The position numbers and the translations under genes are program-made. A model generated the notes under the pieces. That model saw only the letters and a list, made by a program, of their open reading frames with translations, ran no database searches and was not told the origin of the DNA. A DNA stretch of 64,000 nt, from NCBI RefSeq assembly GCF_009720825.1, contig NZ_WNKY01000009.1:1-64000 (forward strand), given 5' to 3'. Source of the DNA: Duganella radicis (GTDB taxonomy: Bacteria > Pseudomonadota > Gammaproteobacteria > Burkholderiales > Burkholderiaceae_D). Position 1 is the first letter of the stretch. Every line of letters begins with the position of its first letter. This document shows positions 13,174 through 21,694 of the stretch, one piece after another.

Positions 13174-13743
13174 ATGGACATCAATCAACTTATTGCCAGC
13201 CGTGTGCTGGCCCTGCGCAACGCGCGCGGTCTGTCGCTGGCGGCGTTGGCCGAGCGCAGCGGCGTCAGCCGTTCCAATATTTCCCTGATCGAGCGCGGCG
13301 AAAGCAGCGCCACCGCCACCGTGCTGGACAAGCTGGCCGGCGCGCTGGGCGTGACGCTGGCCTCGCTGTTTGCGGCCGAGGCGGCGGCGCCGTCGCCGCT
13401 GAGCACGCGCGCGCAGCAGCCGGTGTGGACCGATCCCGACTCCGGCTACACGCGGCGCCAACTGTCGCCCGGCGTGCGCTCGCCGATGCAGTTGGTGGAA
13501 GTGGTGTTCCCGCCGGGACGGCGGGTGTCATACGAGCAGCCGTCGCACAGCGCCGACATTTACCAGCAAGTGTGGCTGCTGGAGGGCACGATCACGGTGA
13601 CGGCCGGCGAACAGCAATGGCAGCTGCAAGCCGGTGACTGCGTCGCCTTCCGTGAAGGCCAGCCCATCGCCTACGAAAATCCCGGCGCCACCCCGGCCCG
13701 CTACCTGGTGGGCCTGGTGACTTTGCCATTTAGCTTGCTCTGA
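13174..13743 (+). CDS. XRE family transcriptional regulator with C-terminal cupin domain
   Basis: The protein is a short-chain XRE/cupin_2 regulator of about 190 residues. The N-terminal helix-turn-helix is LSLAALAERSGVSRSNISLI, followed by ERGESSATATVLDKLAGALG. A cupin follows with SADIYQQVWLLEGTITVTAG and LQAGDCVAFREGQPIAYENP. The cupin probably senses a small ligand. ATG 13174 is favoured because TATAAT ends at 13166, just inside any upstream reading frame. Alternative starts are ATG 13165 and TTG 13141. It is divergent from the GNAT gene and directly upstream of the GntR/ABC operon. Confidence 0.86.
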   Translation: MDINQLIASRVLALRNARGLSLAALAERSGVSRSNISLIERGESSATATVLDKLAGALGVTLASLFAAEAAAPSPLSTRAQQPVWTDPDSGYTRRQLSPGVRSPMQLVEVVFPPGRRVSYEQPSHSADIYQQVWLLEGTITVTAGEQQWQLQAGDCVAFREGQPIAYENPGATPARYLVGLVTLPFSLL

Positions 13744-13763
13744 TCACGTTAACTGTGCATACT
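13735..13763 (+). promoter_or_regulatory. Promoter of GntR-ABC operon, predicted leaderless
   Basis: TTGCTC (13735-13740), 17 bases, CATACT (13758-13763). The ATG at 13770 is six bases later, again implying a leaderless mRNA. The segment GTGCATACTGTGTATATG is partly symmetric and could be the GntR operator. Confidence 0.5.
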
Positions 13764-13769
13764 GTGTAT

Positions 13770-14138
13770 ATGAAGAGCGGTTTCGTATTTTCCCAGACTG
13801 ACACCCGCCCCATGTATCAGCAAATCATGGAGCAGATCAAGCAGCGGATTGCGGTGGGCGATTGGCCGCCGCATACGCCGCTGCCGTCCGTGCGCGAGCT
13901 GGCGGTGGAGATCAAGGTCAGCGTCATCACCATCAAGCGGGCTTACCTGGAGCTGGCGCGGGAAGGTGTGATCGTCACCCAGCAGGGCAAGGGCAGCTGG
14001 GTCAACGATGTGCTCGACATGAAGGTGCTGCAACGCGAGGAGCTGATGCAGCACCTGGAGCAAGCCGGCAAGCTGGCGAAATCGCTGGGCCTGCCCGAAG
14101 AAAAAATCCTGCAACTGCTGAAGCAATTCATGGAATAG
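13770..14138 (+). CDS. GntR family (YtrA subfamily) transcriptional regulator
   Basis: The protein has about 122 residues. An N-terminal winged helix (MYQQIMEQIKQRIAVGDWPP, then LPSVRELAVEIKVSVITIKR and a wing with GVIVTQQGKGSWV) is followed only by a short helical tail, as in YtrA-type GntR proteins that pair with ABC exporters. No ligand domain is present. GTG 13755 is an alternative start, but ATG 13770 fits the promoter and the MKSGFVFSQTDTRPMYQQ beginning. It lies 12 bases upstream of the ABC ATPase, and likely represses its own operon in response to a cell-envelope-active compound. Confidence 0.88.
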   Translation: MKSGFVFSQTDTRPMYQQIMEQIKQRIAVGDWPPHTPLPSVRELAVEIKVSVITIKRAYLELAREGVIVTQQGKGSWVNDVLDMKVLQREELMQHLEQAGKLAKSLGLPEEKILQLLKQFME

Positions 14139-14150
14139 AAGGGGACCGCG

Positions 14151-15050
14151 ATGGACTTGCCGTTGGCAATAGAATGCACGGGGATCAGCAAACGCTATCC
14201 GCATTTTGCGCTGCACAGCGTCGACCTGGCTTGCGAGCAGGGCACGGTGATGGGACTGGTCGGTCCGAATGGCGCCGGCAAGTCGACCATCATGCGCATG
14301 GTGATGGGACTGGTGGCGCCGGATGCCGGCACGGTGCGGGTGCTGGGCCACGCCATGCCGGAGCGGCAGGTCGCCGCCAAGCGCAACATCGGCTTCATTG
14401 CCGAGGACATGCGCTTGTATGAGAGCGAGACCATCGGCTTTCACATGGCCTTCATCCAGTCGATCTTCGACAGCTGGGATGAGGACTACGCCAACACGCT
14501 GCTGCGCCGCTTCGACCTGAACCGCCAGCAGAAAGTGAAAGGGCTGTCGCACGGCCAGCGCGTGAAGGCGACGCTGTTGCTGGCTCTGGCGCGCCGCCCG
14601 TCGCTGCTGGTGTTCGATGAGCCGACCACCGGCCTCGATCCCGCTGTCCGCAAGGAGGTGCTCGACGAAATGATGAACGCGATGGCGGATGAAACGCGCT
14701 CCATCCTGTTCTCGTCGCACAACACGGCGGATGTGGAACAGATCTCGGACTACATCACCTTCATCTACGGCGGCCGCATCGTTGAGTCGCGCAACAAGGA
14801 AGATTTCATGGATGGCTGGCGCCGGCTGCGCCTGACCAACCGGGACAACCAGCCTTTGCCCGAGCTGCCCAATCTCCGCGGCGTGCAGCACAGCGGCAGG
14901 CTGTGTGCCCTCACGGTCAACGAGTACGACGAGTCGTTGCCGGCGCGGCTGAGCGGCGCCGGCCTGGCCGTGCAGGCGGTCGAGCGGCTGACGCTGGAAG
15001 AAATCTTCCTCGCCAATGTGAAGCATGCCAAGGCGGAGTTCGCACAATGA
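14151..15050 (+). CDS. ABC transporter ATP-binding protein
   Basis: This is the ATPase of an ABC-2 type exporter. Walker A is GPNGAGKST near residue 38. The signature is LSHGQRVKATLLLALAR near 128, less canonical than LSGGQ. Walker B is LLVFDEPTTGLDP, with an H-loop in SSHNTADVE. A C-terminal extension of about 90 residues is typical of this branch. AGGGGACCGCG precedes the ATG. Its stop overlaps the permease ATG as ATGA. Together with the GntR regulator it resembles YtrBC-like operons; the exported substrate is unknown. Confidence 0.92.
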   Translation: MDLPLAIECTGISKRYPHFALHSVDLACEQGTVMGLVGPNGAGKSTIMRMVMGLVAPDAGTVRVLGHAMPERQVAAKRNIGFIAEDMRLYESETIGFHMAFIQSIFDSWDEDYANTLLRRFDLNRQQKVKGLSHGQRVKATLLLALARRPSLLVFDEPTTGLDPAVRKEVLDEMMNAMADETRSILFSSHNTADVEQISDYITFIYGGRIVESRNKEDFMDGWRRLRLTNRDNQPLPELPNLRGVQHSGRLCALTVNEYDESLPARLSGAGLAVQAVERLTLEEIFLANVKHAKAEFAQ

Positions 15051-15736
15051 AGACCTCCATCATTCCGCAACTGGTGCGCAAGGACTTCATGCTGAACCGT
15101 CGCATCATCCTCGCCTTCGGCCTGATCAGCTTGCTGGCGATCGGCCTGGTGCCGCTGCTGCGCGGCCATTTGCCGCACTGGGCCCTGGTGAATATCGGCT
15201 TCCTGCTGCTGGTCGGGCCGGCCGCCACCTGCGGCATCGTGGTGCTGATGAAGACCAATGTGTTCGAGAGGGAAAAGGCGACCCAGTCTTTCATCATGAG
15301 CTTGCCGGTGACGGCGCGCCAGTACGCGCAGGCCAAGCTGCTGGTCAATGTGCCGCTGTTCAGCGTGTTCTGGCTGCTGGTGAGCGCCATGGCGTTCTAC
15401 CTGTGTTTCGGACTGGGCCTGTTCCCGCCGGGCGCGGCGCCGTTCCTCACCATGGTGTTCCTGGGCGTGTTTGTCGCTTACACCTGCATCCTCGGCAGCA
15501 GCCTGCTGTTCCAGTCGCTGCCGGCCACCGTGTTGTCGATCCTGCTGTTTGAGCTGGGTACCTCGGCCTATTTGTGGACCGTGGCTTATCTGGAACCGGT
15601 CGCGCGGCACATCTACGGCCCGGCGGCGGTCTGGAATGGCACGGTGCTGACGGTGATCGCGCTACAGCTGCTGGTGGCCGCGGGCGCCATCCTGGCGCCG
15701 CTGCTGCCGGCGAAGCGCCATCGTTTCGCTGTATAA
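15047..15736 (+). CDS. ABC-2 type transporter permease
   Basis: The 229-residue integral membrane protein has about six hydrophobic segments: IILAFGLISLLAIGLVPLL near residue 20, then segments near 50, 105, 137, 165 and 205. The start ATG 15047 overlaps the ATPase stop by four bases; an upstream in-frame extension to 14903 lies inside the ATPase gene and is rejected. It forms the membrane half of the exporter. The gene ends just before a TATAAT box likely serving dusA. Confidence 0.88.
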   Translation: MKTSIIPQLVRKDFMLNRRIILAFGLISLLAIGLVPLLRGHLPHWALVNIGFLLLVGPAATCGIVVLMKTNVFEREKATQSFIMSLPVTARQYAQAKLLVNVPLFSVFWLLVSAMAFYLCFGLGLFPPGAAPFLTMVFLGVFVAYTCILGSSLLFQSLPATVLSILLFELGTSAYLWTVAYLEPVARHIYGPAAVWNGTVLTVIALQLLVAAGAILAPLLPAKRHRFAV

Positions 15737-15737
15737 T
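15732..15737 (+). promoter_or_regulatory. -10 element of dusA
   Basis: TATAAT overlaps the stop of the permease gene and lies 32 bases before the dusA ATG. The -35 region is weak. Confidence 0.45.
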
Positions 15738-15769
15738 GACGGCCCCCGATCAATTCCGTAGTGGACAAC

Positions 15770-16795
15770 ATGACCATCATCACCTCGCCGACCGCCGACC
15801 CAGCACCTGTTGTGCCGAGCCGCCGCCTGTCCGTCGCGCCGATGATGGACTGGTCGGACCGTCATTGCCGCATGTTCCATCGCCACATCAGCAAGCACAC
15901 CTGGCTGTACACCGAGATGGTGACCACCGGCGCGCTGGTCTATGGCGATGTGGAGCGCCATCTGCGCTTCAACGAGGAAGAGCATCCGGTCGCCCTGCAA
16001 CTGGGCGGCAGTGATCCGGCCGACCTCGCCACCAGCGCCAGGCTGGGCGAGAAGTGGGGTTATGACGAGATCAATCTCAACTGCGGCTGCCCGTCCGAGC
16101 GCGTGCAGAAGGGCGCTTTCGGCGCCTGCCTGATGGCCGAGCCGCAACTGGTGGCCGACTGCGTGAAAGCCATGCGCGACGCCGTCTCCATCGACGTCAC
16201 CGTCAAGCATCGCATTGGCATCGACGACGTGCAAAGCTACGACTTCGTGCGCGACTTCGTCGGCCAAGTGGCCGAGGCTGGCTGCACCACCTTCATCGTG
16301 CACGCCCGCAACGCCATCCTGAAGGGCTTGTCGCCCAAGGAAAACCGCGAAATCCCGCCGCTCAAGTACGAATACGCCTACCAGCTCAAGCGCGATTTCC
16401 CTGACTTCGAAATCATCATCAACGGCGGCATCAAGACCGAGGCCGAGATCGACGAGCATCTCCAGCACCTGGACGGCGTGATGCTGGGCCGCGAGGCTTA
16501 TCACAACCCGTTCGTGATGGCCAATTTCGATCAGCGCTACTACGGCGACACCAGCGCGCCCAAGACCCGCGAACAAGTGCTGGAAGCCATGGTGCCGTAT
16601 ATCCAGGCCCAACTGGCCCAGTACGGCCCGCTCGGTTTGAAGCTGAATTCCATCACCCGCCACATGCTGGGCATCATGACCGGCTTGCCCGGCGCCCGCG
16701 CCTTCCGCCAGACCCTGTCGGATTCCAAAAAACTCGCCCTCGGCGATGCCCGTTTGCTGCTTGAAGCCGCAGCCCGTCTACGTATTAACCCGTAG
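15770..16795 (+). CDS. dusA: tRNA-dihydrouridine(20/20a) synthase DusA
   Basis: DusA is a flavin enzyme that reduces uridines in the tRNA D-loop. The N-terminus RRLSVAPMMDWSDRHCRMFHR is typical of DusA. NLNCGCPSERV near residue 103 carries the catalytic Cys. KHRIGIDD is the phosphate/FMN-binding motif, with INGGIKTEAEI and MLGREAYHNP further on. The start ATG 15770 is nine bases inside a possible GTG 15761. A C-terminal helical tRNA-binding domain ends the protein. About 341 residues, normal length. Confidence 0.95.
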   Translation: MTIITSPTADPAPVVPSRRLSVAPMMDWSDRHCRMFHRHISKHTWLYTEMVTTGALVYGDVERHLRFNEEEHPVALQLGGSDPADLATSARLGEKWGYDEINLNCGCPSERVQKGAFGACLMAEPQLVADCVKAMRDAVSIDVTVKHRIGIDDVQSYDFVRDFVGQVAEAGCTTFIVHARNAILKGLSPKENREIPPLKYEYAYQLKRDFPDFEIIINGGIKTEAEIDEHLQHLDGVMLGREAYHNPFVMANFDQRYYGDTSAPKTREQVLEAMVPYIQAQLAQYGPLGLKLNSITRHMLGIMTGLPGARAFRQTLSDSKKLALGDARLLLEAAARLRINP

Positions 16796-17133
16796 AAAAA
16801 GCCTTTTCAGCGAAGAATCGACGGGACTGTCGGGATTTCCCTACAGAAAGTTCGTTTGCGTATTTTTGAGGCAGGAATTGCTTGCTTTGAGGCAAAATTT
16901 GCATCTATAATTCCTGAATATACACACATATCCACCGTCTTTCGTGGTGTATCGCGGACCAAAAAAACTACATGCTGGCTGCTGGTGGAGCTGCAAATTT
17001 TTGCATTCGCAGTCATTGTTTGCTACTGTCATAGGTTATTACTTAGCAGCAAGGGTTTTGTTTGGATGGCATGCCCAGAAGACGCGTCATCCACGGCAAC
17101 TTCATCAACAGTGTCACTAAAGAAGAAGACGAA
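16796..17133 (+). other. Gene-free region between dusA and the chemoreceptor gene
   Basis: This 338-base region is AT-richer than its surroundings. It contains a sigma70 promoter at 16882-16911, giving the chemoreceptor gene a leader of about 215 bases. I see no credible gene; the short open frames here have no ribosome sites. Confidence 0.6.
16882..16911 (+). promoter_or_regulatory. sigma70 promoter for the chemoreceptor gene
   Basis: TTGCTT (16882-16887), 18 bases, TATAAT (16906-16911). No sigma28-type sequence is obvious, which is unusual for a chemotaxis gene. Confidence 0.55.
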
Positions 17134-18882
17134 ATGAATTTAGCAAAAATGAAAGTCGGTACTCGCCTGGGCCTCGGCTTCGCCCTGGTGCTGGTATTCC
17201 TGGTGGCGGTCACTGCCGTTGGTATCGCGCGCATGGCGCAAATCCAGGACCGTCTGGATCATGTGATCAGTGTGAACAATGTCGTCTCGCGCCTGGTGGT
17301 GGACATGCGCAACAACGTAAGCGAGCGCGTCAACTCGCTGCGCGTGCTGACCCTGATCGCCGACCCGGCCGACATGGAAAAGGACATGAACCGCAACAAG
17401 GAACTGGCCGCCTCGTACGCCGGTTTCCAGAACAAGCTGAGCGCGCAGTTCGCGGTGGAAGCCACGCCGGAAGAGAAAGCGCTGCTGGGCAGCATCAAGG
17501 AAGCGGAAGCGCTTGCCATGCCGGCGATCGCCAAGGCGTCCGAGCTGTGGTTGGCGGGCAAGCCTGAGGAGGCGACCCGCGTGCTGGTGAAGGAAATTCG
17601 TCCGGCGCAGAAAAAATGGACGGAAGGCCTGGAGCGACTGGGCGCGCTGGAAGACAAGATGAATGCGCAGATGCAGGTGGAGGCGGCGAGCGGCTTCTCC
17701 AGCGCCCGCACCTTCATGGTCGTGATGGGCTTGCTGGCGGTGGCGATCTCGGTGGCCGCCGCGCTGGTGATCACCCGCGGCCTGCTGAAACAGCTGGGTG
17801 GCGAGCCTGACTACACCGCCTCGATCGCCGGCAGCATCGCCAACGGCGACCTCGCGATCTCGATCGACACCTCGGGCGCCGCCAAGGACAGCCTGGTCTC
17901 GGAAATGCGCGAAATGCGCGACAGCCTGCGCGACATCGTCAGCCAGGTGCGCACCGGCACCGAGACCATCGGCACCGCCTCGCGTGAAATCGCCGCCGGC
18001 AACGTCGACCTGTCGTCGCGTACCGAAATGCAGGCGTCGTCGCTGGAGAAAACCGCCTCGGCCATGGACGAGCTGACCTCGACCGTGAAGCAAAACGCCG
18101 ACAACGCCCGTGAAGCCAACCAGCTGGCATCGGCCGCGTCGGACGTGGCGATCCGCGGCGGCCAGGTGGTGTCGGAAGTGGTCGACACCATGAGCTCGAT
18201 CGACGCCTCGGCCAAGAAGATTGTGGACATCATCGGCGTGATCGATGGCATCGCCTTCCAGACCAACATCCTGGCGCTGAACGCCGCTGTCGAGGCGGCC
18301 CGCGCCGGCGAACAAGGCCGCGGCTTCGCCGTGGTGGCGTCGGAGGTGCGTAACCTGGCGCAGCGCAGCGCCGCCGCCGCAAAAGAAATCAAAGCGCTGA
18401 TCGATGACTCGGTCGAGAAAGTCGGCGCCGGCACCAAGCTGGTCGGCCAGGCCGGCGTGACCATGGATGAAGTGGTGTCCTCGGTGCGCCGCGTGACCGA
18501 CATCATGAGCGAAATCGCCAACGCCAGCCAGGAACAGAGCGCTGGTATCGCCCAGGTCAACCAGTCCATCATCGAGATGGACAGCATGACCCAACAGAAT
18601 GCCGCGCTGGTGGAAGAAGCCGCCGCCGCCGCACAAAGCTTGCAGGATCAGGCTGGCGAGCTCGCTCGCGTGGTCAGCATCTTCAAGCTGGTGGAAGGTG
18701 AGGAGCGCAATGCGGTCGCGGCGCCGGCACCCGCCGTCAAGGCGGCCGTGGTCAAGCCGATCACTGCCGCCCGCGCGCCTGTGAAGAAACTGGCCGCCAA
18801 GCCAGTGCCGGCACCGGCAGCCAAACCGAAGAAAGTCGCCGCGGCGGCCACCGCCGGCAGCGATGAGTGGGAAGAGTTTTAA
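17134..18882 (+). CDS. Methyl-accepting chemotaxis protein
   Basis: The protein has 582 residues. It has TM1 around 10-30, a four-helix-bundle periplasmic sensor domain, TM2 around 193-213, HAMP, and a cytoplasmic signalling domain. The conserved tip is [20 protein letters not shown] near residue 371. The C-terminus is an Ala/Pro/Lys-rich linker ending in EWEEF, which fits the xWxxF pentapeptide that tethers CheR/CheB. The ATG at 17134 follows AGAAGAAGACGA; an in-frame extension to 17062 is rejected because [20 protein letters not shown] is the usual beginning. The ligand is unknown. Confidence 0.94.
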   Translation: MNLAKMKVGTRLGLGFALVLVFLVAVTAVGIARMAQIQDRLDHVISVNNVVSRLVVDMRNNVSERVNSLRVLTLIADPADMEKDMNRNKELAASYAGFQNKLSAQFAVEATPEEKALLGSIKEAEALAMPAIAKASELWLAGKPEEATRVLVKEIRPAQKKWTEGLERLGALEDKMNAQMQVEAASGFSSARTFMVVMGLLAVAISVAAALVITRGLLKQLGGEPDYTASIAGSIANGDLAISIDTSGAAKDSLVSEMREMRDSLRDIVSQVRTGTETIGTASREIAAGNVDLSSRTEMQASSLEKTASAMDELTSTVKQNADNAREANQLASAASDVAIRGGQVVSEVVDTMSSIDASAKKIVDIIGVIDGIAFQTNILALNAAVEAARAGEQGRGFAVVASEVRNLAQRSAAAAKEIKALIDDSVEKVGAGTKLVGQAGVTMDEVVSSVRRVTDIMSEIANASQEQSAGIAQVNQSIIEMDSMTQQNAALVEEAAAAAQSLQDQAGELARVVSIFKLVEGEERNAVAAPAPAVKAAVVKPITAARAPVKKLAAKPVPAPAAKPKKVAAAATAGSDEWEEF

Positions 18883-18986
18883 GCAGTTCTAATTTGCCGC
18901 AGTCTGCCGTCCGCCCTTGTGGACCCATGGCCCGCTGTGGAGTTCGTTTAATCAGTTGTTAATAACAATTTATTGGGAATCGTATT

Positions 18987-19316
18987 ATGAACAAGTCTGT
19001 ATTCGCCGCCGTCATCCTGTCCGTTGCTTCGACCGCCTTCGCCGGTGAAGTGCCAGCCTCGCTGAACGACAAAAACTGCAAAGCGGAATATCCAAAAGCC
19101 TCGCTGATGAACGAAGAGCAAGGCGACGTCACCATGGCTTTCCTGGTCGGCACCGACGGCAGCGTGATGGAATCCAAAGTTGAAAAATCGAGCGGCTTCA
19201 AGAACCTCGACAAGGCAGCCTTGAAAGCGCTGAGCGCCTGCAAGTTCAAGCCAGGCACCAAGGATGGCGCCCTGGCCCAGACCTGGACCAAGGTCGACTA
19301 TAGCTGGAAGCTGTAA
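18987..19316 (+). CDS. Periplasmic TonB C-terminal-domain protein, copy 1
   Basis: The precursor has 109 residues. The signal peptide MNKSVFAAVILSVASTAFA is followed directly by a TonB_C-type fold (KAEYPKASLMNEEQGDVTMA, then VGTDGSVMESKVEKSSGFKN and ALKALSACKFKPG). TonB itself has an N-terminal membrane anchor and a Pro-rich spacer. Both are absent here, so this is a free periplasmic TonB_C protein, not an energy transducer. Two Cys (in KNCKAEYP and SACKFKP) could form a disulfide. A second copy lies 71 bases downstream. Role unknown. Confidence 0.8.
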   Translation: MNKSVFAAVILSVASTAFAGEVPASLNDKNCKAEYPKASLMNEEQGDVTMAFLVGTDGSVMESKVEKSSGFKNLDKAALKALSACKFKPGTKDGALAQTWTKVDYSWKL

Positions 19317-19387
19317 TCAGTTTCGCCCTGGCCATGCTCCGGCATGGCCAATATGCCGGATGGATACTTACACTTTGGGGAAATCAG

Positions 19388-19735
19388 ATGTCTACAAATA
19401 AGCGTTGGTTGAGTGTGGTTGCAGCAGTGCTCGTGTCGGGTGCCCCGGCAGCATTTGCCGCCGAAGTTCCAGCGTCGTTCGATGCCAAGAACTGCAAGGC
19501 CGAGTACCCGAAAGCGTCCCTGATGAATGAAGAGCAGGGCACGGTATCGATGTCCTTCCTGATCAAGTCGGATGGCACCGTGGCCGATTCCAAGGTCGAG
19601 AAATCGAGCGGCTTCAAGAATCTGGACAAGGCCGCCATCAAGGCCCTGAGCGCCTGCAAATTCAAGCCTGGCACCAAGGACGGCGCCCCGGCCGAAACCT
19701 GGACCAAGGTCGACTACGCCTGGAAACTGGACTGA
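19388..19735 (+). CDS. Periplasmic TonB C-terminal-domain protein, copy 2
   Basis: The 115-residue precursor has a signal peptide (RWLSVVAAVLVSGAPAAFA) and a TonB_C fold nearly identical to the preceding gene: both share PKASLMNEEQG, VEKSSGFKNLDKAA and ALSACKFKPGTKDG, with the two Cys conserved. GGGGAAATCAG precedes ATG 19388; the longer frame from 19334 is rejected. The signal peptides differ more than the mature parts. A perfect palindromic terminator follows. This is a tandem duplication; function unknown. Confidence 0.8.
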   Translation: MSTNKRWLSVVAAVLVSGAPAAFAAEVPASFDAKNCKAEYPKASLMNEEQGTVSMSFLIKSDGTVADSKVEKSSGFKNLDKAAIKALSACKFKPGTKDGAPAETWTKVDYAWKLD

Positions 19736-19756
19736 TCCGGCAACATCCCCGGCAAC

Positions 19757-19784
19757 AAAGGAACCGCGCGCGGTTCCTTTTTTT
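19757..19784 (+). terminator. Terminator after the TonB_C pair
   Basis: AAAGGAACCGCG (19757-19768) and CGCGGTTCCTTT (19769-19780) form a palindrome followed by T's to 19784. Confidence 0.8.
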
Positions 19785-19875
19785 CGCCTGTATAAACGAG
19801 TGTAATAAACTGTAATGGCTAGCGAACTGTGTCGCGCTTCCTTATATAGTACGATCTGGAATGAGGAGAACCGCC

Positions 19876-20262
19876 ATGAAAACTATCGTTGTTGCAGTCG
19901 CCGCGCTGGCGGCGCTGACTGGCTGCGCGACGCAGCGTCCCGCCTACTACACGCAGGCCCAGGTGCAGAATCCCTATGAATGGCACACCGTCTCGGTGCT
20001 GCCGGCCGGTACGCAGGCGCAGTCCGGTACCTGGACCGAGGAATTGCCGCCGCAGCGCGTGACCTACAGCACCCAGCCGGCCTACACCACCTCGACCACT
20101 ACCTACGTCAGCCAGCCGGTGTATTACGCGCCGGCGCCGGTCTACTATACGCCAGCCCCGGCCTACTACTATCCGCCGGTATCGATCGGCCTGGACTTTT
20201 CCTTCGGCCGCTGGTGCTGCGGCAGCCGCTGGGGTGGCCGCGGTTACTATCGTCACCGTTAA
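19876..20262 (+). CDS. Tyr/Pro-rich outer-membrane-type lipoprotein
   Basis: The 128-residue precursor has a lipoprotein signal: MKTIVVAVAALAALTGC with lipobox LTGC. The mature part is rich in Tyr, Pro, Ala and Thr (for example VYYAPAPVYYTPAPAYYYPP) and ends in a Gly/Arg/Trp-rich segment. AGGAG lies 9 bases before ATG 19876; an ATG at 19861 immediately upstream overlaps that ribosome site. Such small YXP-rich lipoproteins are common in this family of bacteria, but I know no assigned function. A strong bidirectional terminator follows. Confidence 0.78.
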   Translation: MKTIVVAVAALAALTGCATQRPAYYTQAQVQNPYEWHTVSVLPAGTQAQSGTWTEELPPQRVTYSTQPAYTTSTTTYVSQPVYYAPAPVYYTPAPAYYYPPVSIGLDFSFGRWCCGSRWGGRGYYRHR

Positions 20263-20278
20263 GATCGCCCCCGCATGA

Positions 20279-20317
20279 AAAAATCCCGCTGAGCCCAAGG
20301 CCAGCGGGATTTTTTTC
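20279..20317. terminator. Bidirectional terminator
   Basis: AAATCCCGCTG and CAGCGGGATTT arms with A-rich and T-rich flanks on either side. It can serve the lipoprotein gene on the plus strand and the small gene at 20331-20450 on the minus strand. Confidence 0.8.
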
Positions 20318-20330
20318 TTGCGGACCGCGC

Positions 20331-20450
20331 TTAGCGCAGCACGTAGATCGAAGCCTGGCTCAGCACGTTCTCCGAGCATAGTTCGTAAGCGGAAGCGCCA
20401 GCCAGCGTGATCAGCAAGGCGCCAAATGCGATGTGTAGATAGCGTGCCAT
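20331..20450 (-). CDS. Small 39-residue exported or membrane protein
   Basis: The peptide starts MARYLHIAFGALLITLAGAS, a hydrophobic helix that may be a signal anchor, then AYELCSENVLSQASIYVLR. CTCCAGGAGCCCGTC precedes the ATG at 20450, a good Shine-Dalgarno at proper spacing. The stop abuts the bidirectional terminator, so the unit is compact and looks real. An in-frame upstream extension to 20522 is rejected because it reads through the ribosome site. Function unknown. Confidence 0.6.
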   Translation of the reverse strand: MARYLHIAFGALLITLAGASAYELCSENVLSQASIYVLR

Positions 20451-20573
20451 GACGGGCTCCTGGAGTGGGGGAGTGGTATGTCTCCAGCATAGTCCGGGAG
20501 CGGTGCGGGCGGCATCAGCCAAATGTCCGACGCCATGTAGGACTAAAGCCCGTCATCTATCCTTGCAACAACT

Positions 20574-21071
20574 TTATTTGGTTTTCCAGAGTGTGACCGG
20601 GCCGGCCGGTGCGGTATCGAGGGCGTTCGAATGCGCCAGCCATTGCTCCAGGCGTTCCAGCTGCTTGAGGTGAATGCCCATGCCATCGATGATGCCGACC
20701 TGCTCCAGCATATTGGCGCTGAGCTTGGCCTTGGACACGGTGGGCGCGCCCATCACCATGCGGTCGTAGGCCTTGCGCGCCTTGTTTTCCCATTTGTGCA
20801 GGCTGGATTCATCGAAGCGGTTGCTTTCGAAATACACGGTCAGCGTACCGTCGGGATTGCCGAAGCCGACGATGCCGGCGCCCAGGCGGATATTGGCATT
20901 GTTGGCGGCGTCAAAGCTGGGGGAAGGGACGAAAACGGCGGCGCGGCCGTCGGTGTCAGGGCGGCCTATGGGCGTATCTTTGCCATAGGTGCTGACTTCA
21001 CTAAGCGGTTTATCGTGTGACATAGACTTGTACGAATTCAGGGGATAAGCAGAGGTATGGCTGGCTTGCAT
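20574..21071 (-). CDS. Hypothetical protein
   Basis: The protein has up to 165 residues; an internal Met at 21023 (MSHDKPLSEVSTYGK) would give 149. I do not recognise a family. It is soluble: a beta-rich segment (AAVFVPSPSFDAANNANIRL, then GTLTVYFESNRFDESSLHKW) precedes a helical C-terminal half (ENKARKAYDRMVMGAPTVSK, then IHLKQLERLEQWLAHSNALD). Neither candidate start has a good Shine-Dalgarno. Codon use matches the core genome. Confidence 0.6.
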   Translation of the reverse strand: MQASHTSAYPLNSYKSMSHDKPLSEVSTYGKDTPIGRPDTDGRAAVFVPSPSFDAANNANIRLGAGIVGFGNPDGTLTVYFESNRFDESSLHKWENKARKAYDRMVMGAPTVSKAKLSANMLEQVGIIDGMGIHLKQLERLEQWLAHSNALDTAPAGPVTLWKTK

Positions 21072-21158
21072 GGGAATGCAAACGACCGTTCCATTGTAGC
21101 GTTAACCTAGTTCCAATGGGCAATAACCGGAGGCGAAAAGTTGTAACGGCAGACGCGG

Positions 21159-21242
21159 GTATGGTATTTCATTTGCCTCGACGTGCAACTGCCGGACGGC
21201 GATGGCCTGAGTTTGCTGAACGCCGTGGCGTCCAAGGCCTAG
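21159..21242 (+). pseudogene. Remnant of a response-regulator receiver domain
   Basis: One frame reads ICLDVQLPDGDGLSLLNAVA and then meets a stop at 21240-21242. This is the phosphoacceptor beta3-alpha3 segment of a receiver domain (D-x-x-x-P-x-x-D/S-G). Neither the start nor the rest of the domain is nearby, so it looks like a decayed fragment. It could be chance, but the motif match is good. Confidence 0.4.
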
Positions 21243-21604
21243 AGATAACGTGCGGCGGCGATAATGGTGCTCATGAGAACGAGGGTGAACCCCGCCATGC
21301 GCCATGTCAGCTGGTACATCACATTGGCAAGATCCGCTTTGGTGGCAAAGGTCTGGAGGACCTGGACCTGGAACGCTTGCTGATTGCTGGCGAGCAGGTC
21401 GATTTTGCCGTTCATGGTCGCCAGTGCTTCCTTGGTTGTGCCGCTGAGTGTTGCCAGCGCTTCTTTGGTGGCGTAATTGGACTCCATGACCTTCACGGTG
21501 AGCGTGAGGTCGTTGAGTGCGGCTTCATGGGAGTTGGTAAACGTAGCCATACTGTGATGCTCCGATTGATCCAATTGATTGTCAAGCAAGCTCATGGGAC
21601 GCAT
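21239..21604 (-). CDS. Hypothetical coiled-coil protein with C-terminal membrane helix
   Basis: The chosen start is the ATG at 21604, preceded by AAGAGGAGG at ideal spacing; an upstream ATG at 21625 would overlap that site. The protein has 121 residues. It has a helical middle (LNDLTLTVKVMESNYATKEA, then MNGKIDLLASNQQAFQVQVL) likely to form a coiled coil, and a C-terminal hydrophobic segment (MAGFTLVLMSTIIAAARYL) likely to be a tail anchor. The architecture resembles DUF1640-like coiled-coil proteins, but I cannot assign it. Confidence 0.65.
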   Translation of the reverse strand: MRPMSLLDNQLDQSEHHSMATFTNSHEAALNDLTLTVKVMESNYATKEALATLSGTTKEALATMNGKIDLLASNQQAFQVQVLQTFATKADLANVMYQLTWRMAGFTLVLMSTIIAAARYL

Positions 21605-21694
21605 GGCGGCCTCCTCTTGGGACATTGAGGGGAGCGTAACGCTTCAATCAGCGCGGCATTGGAGGTGGATCAAATGTGCAGGCTTGAAAACGCA

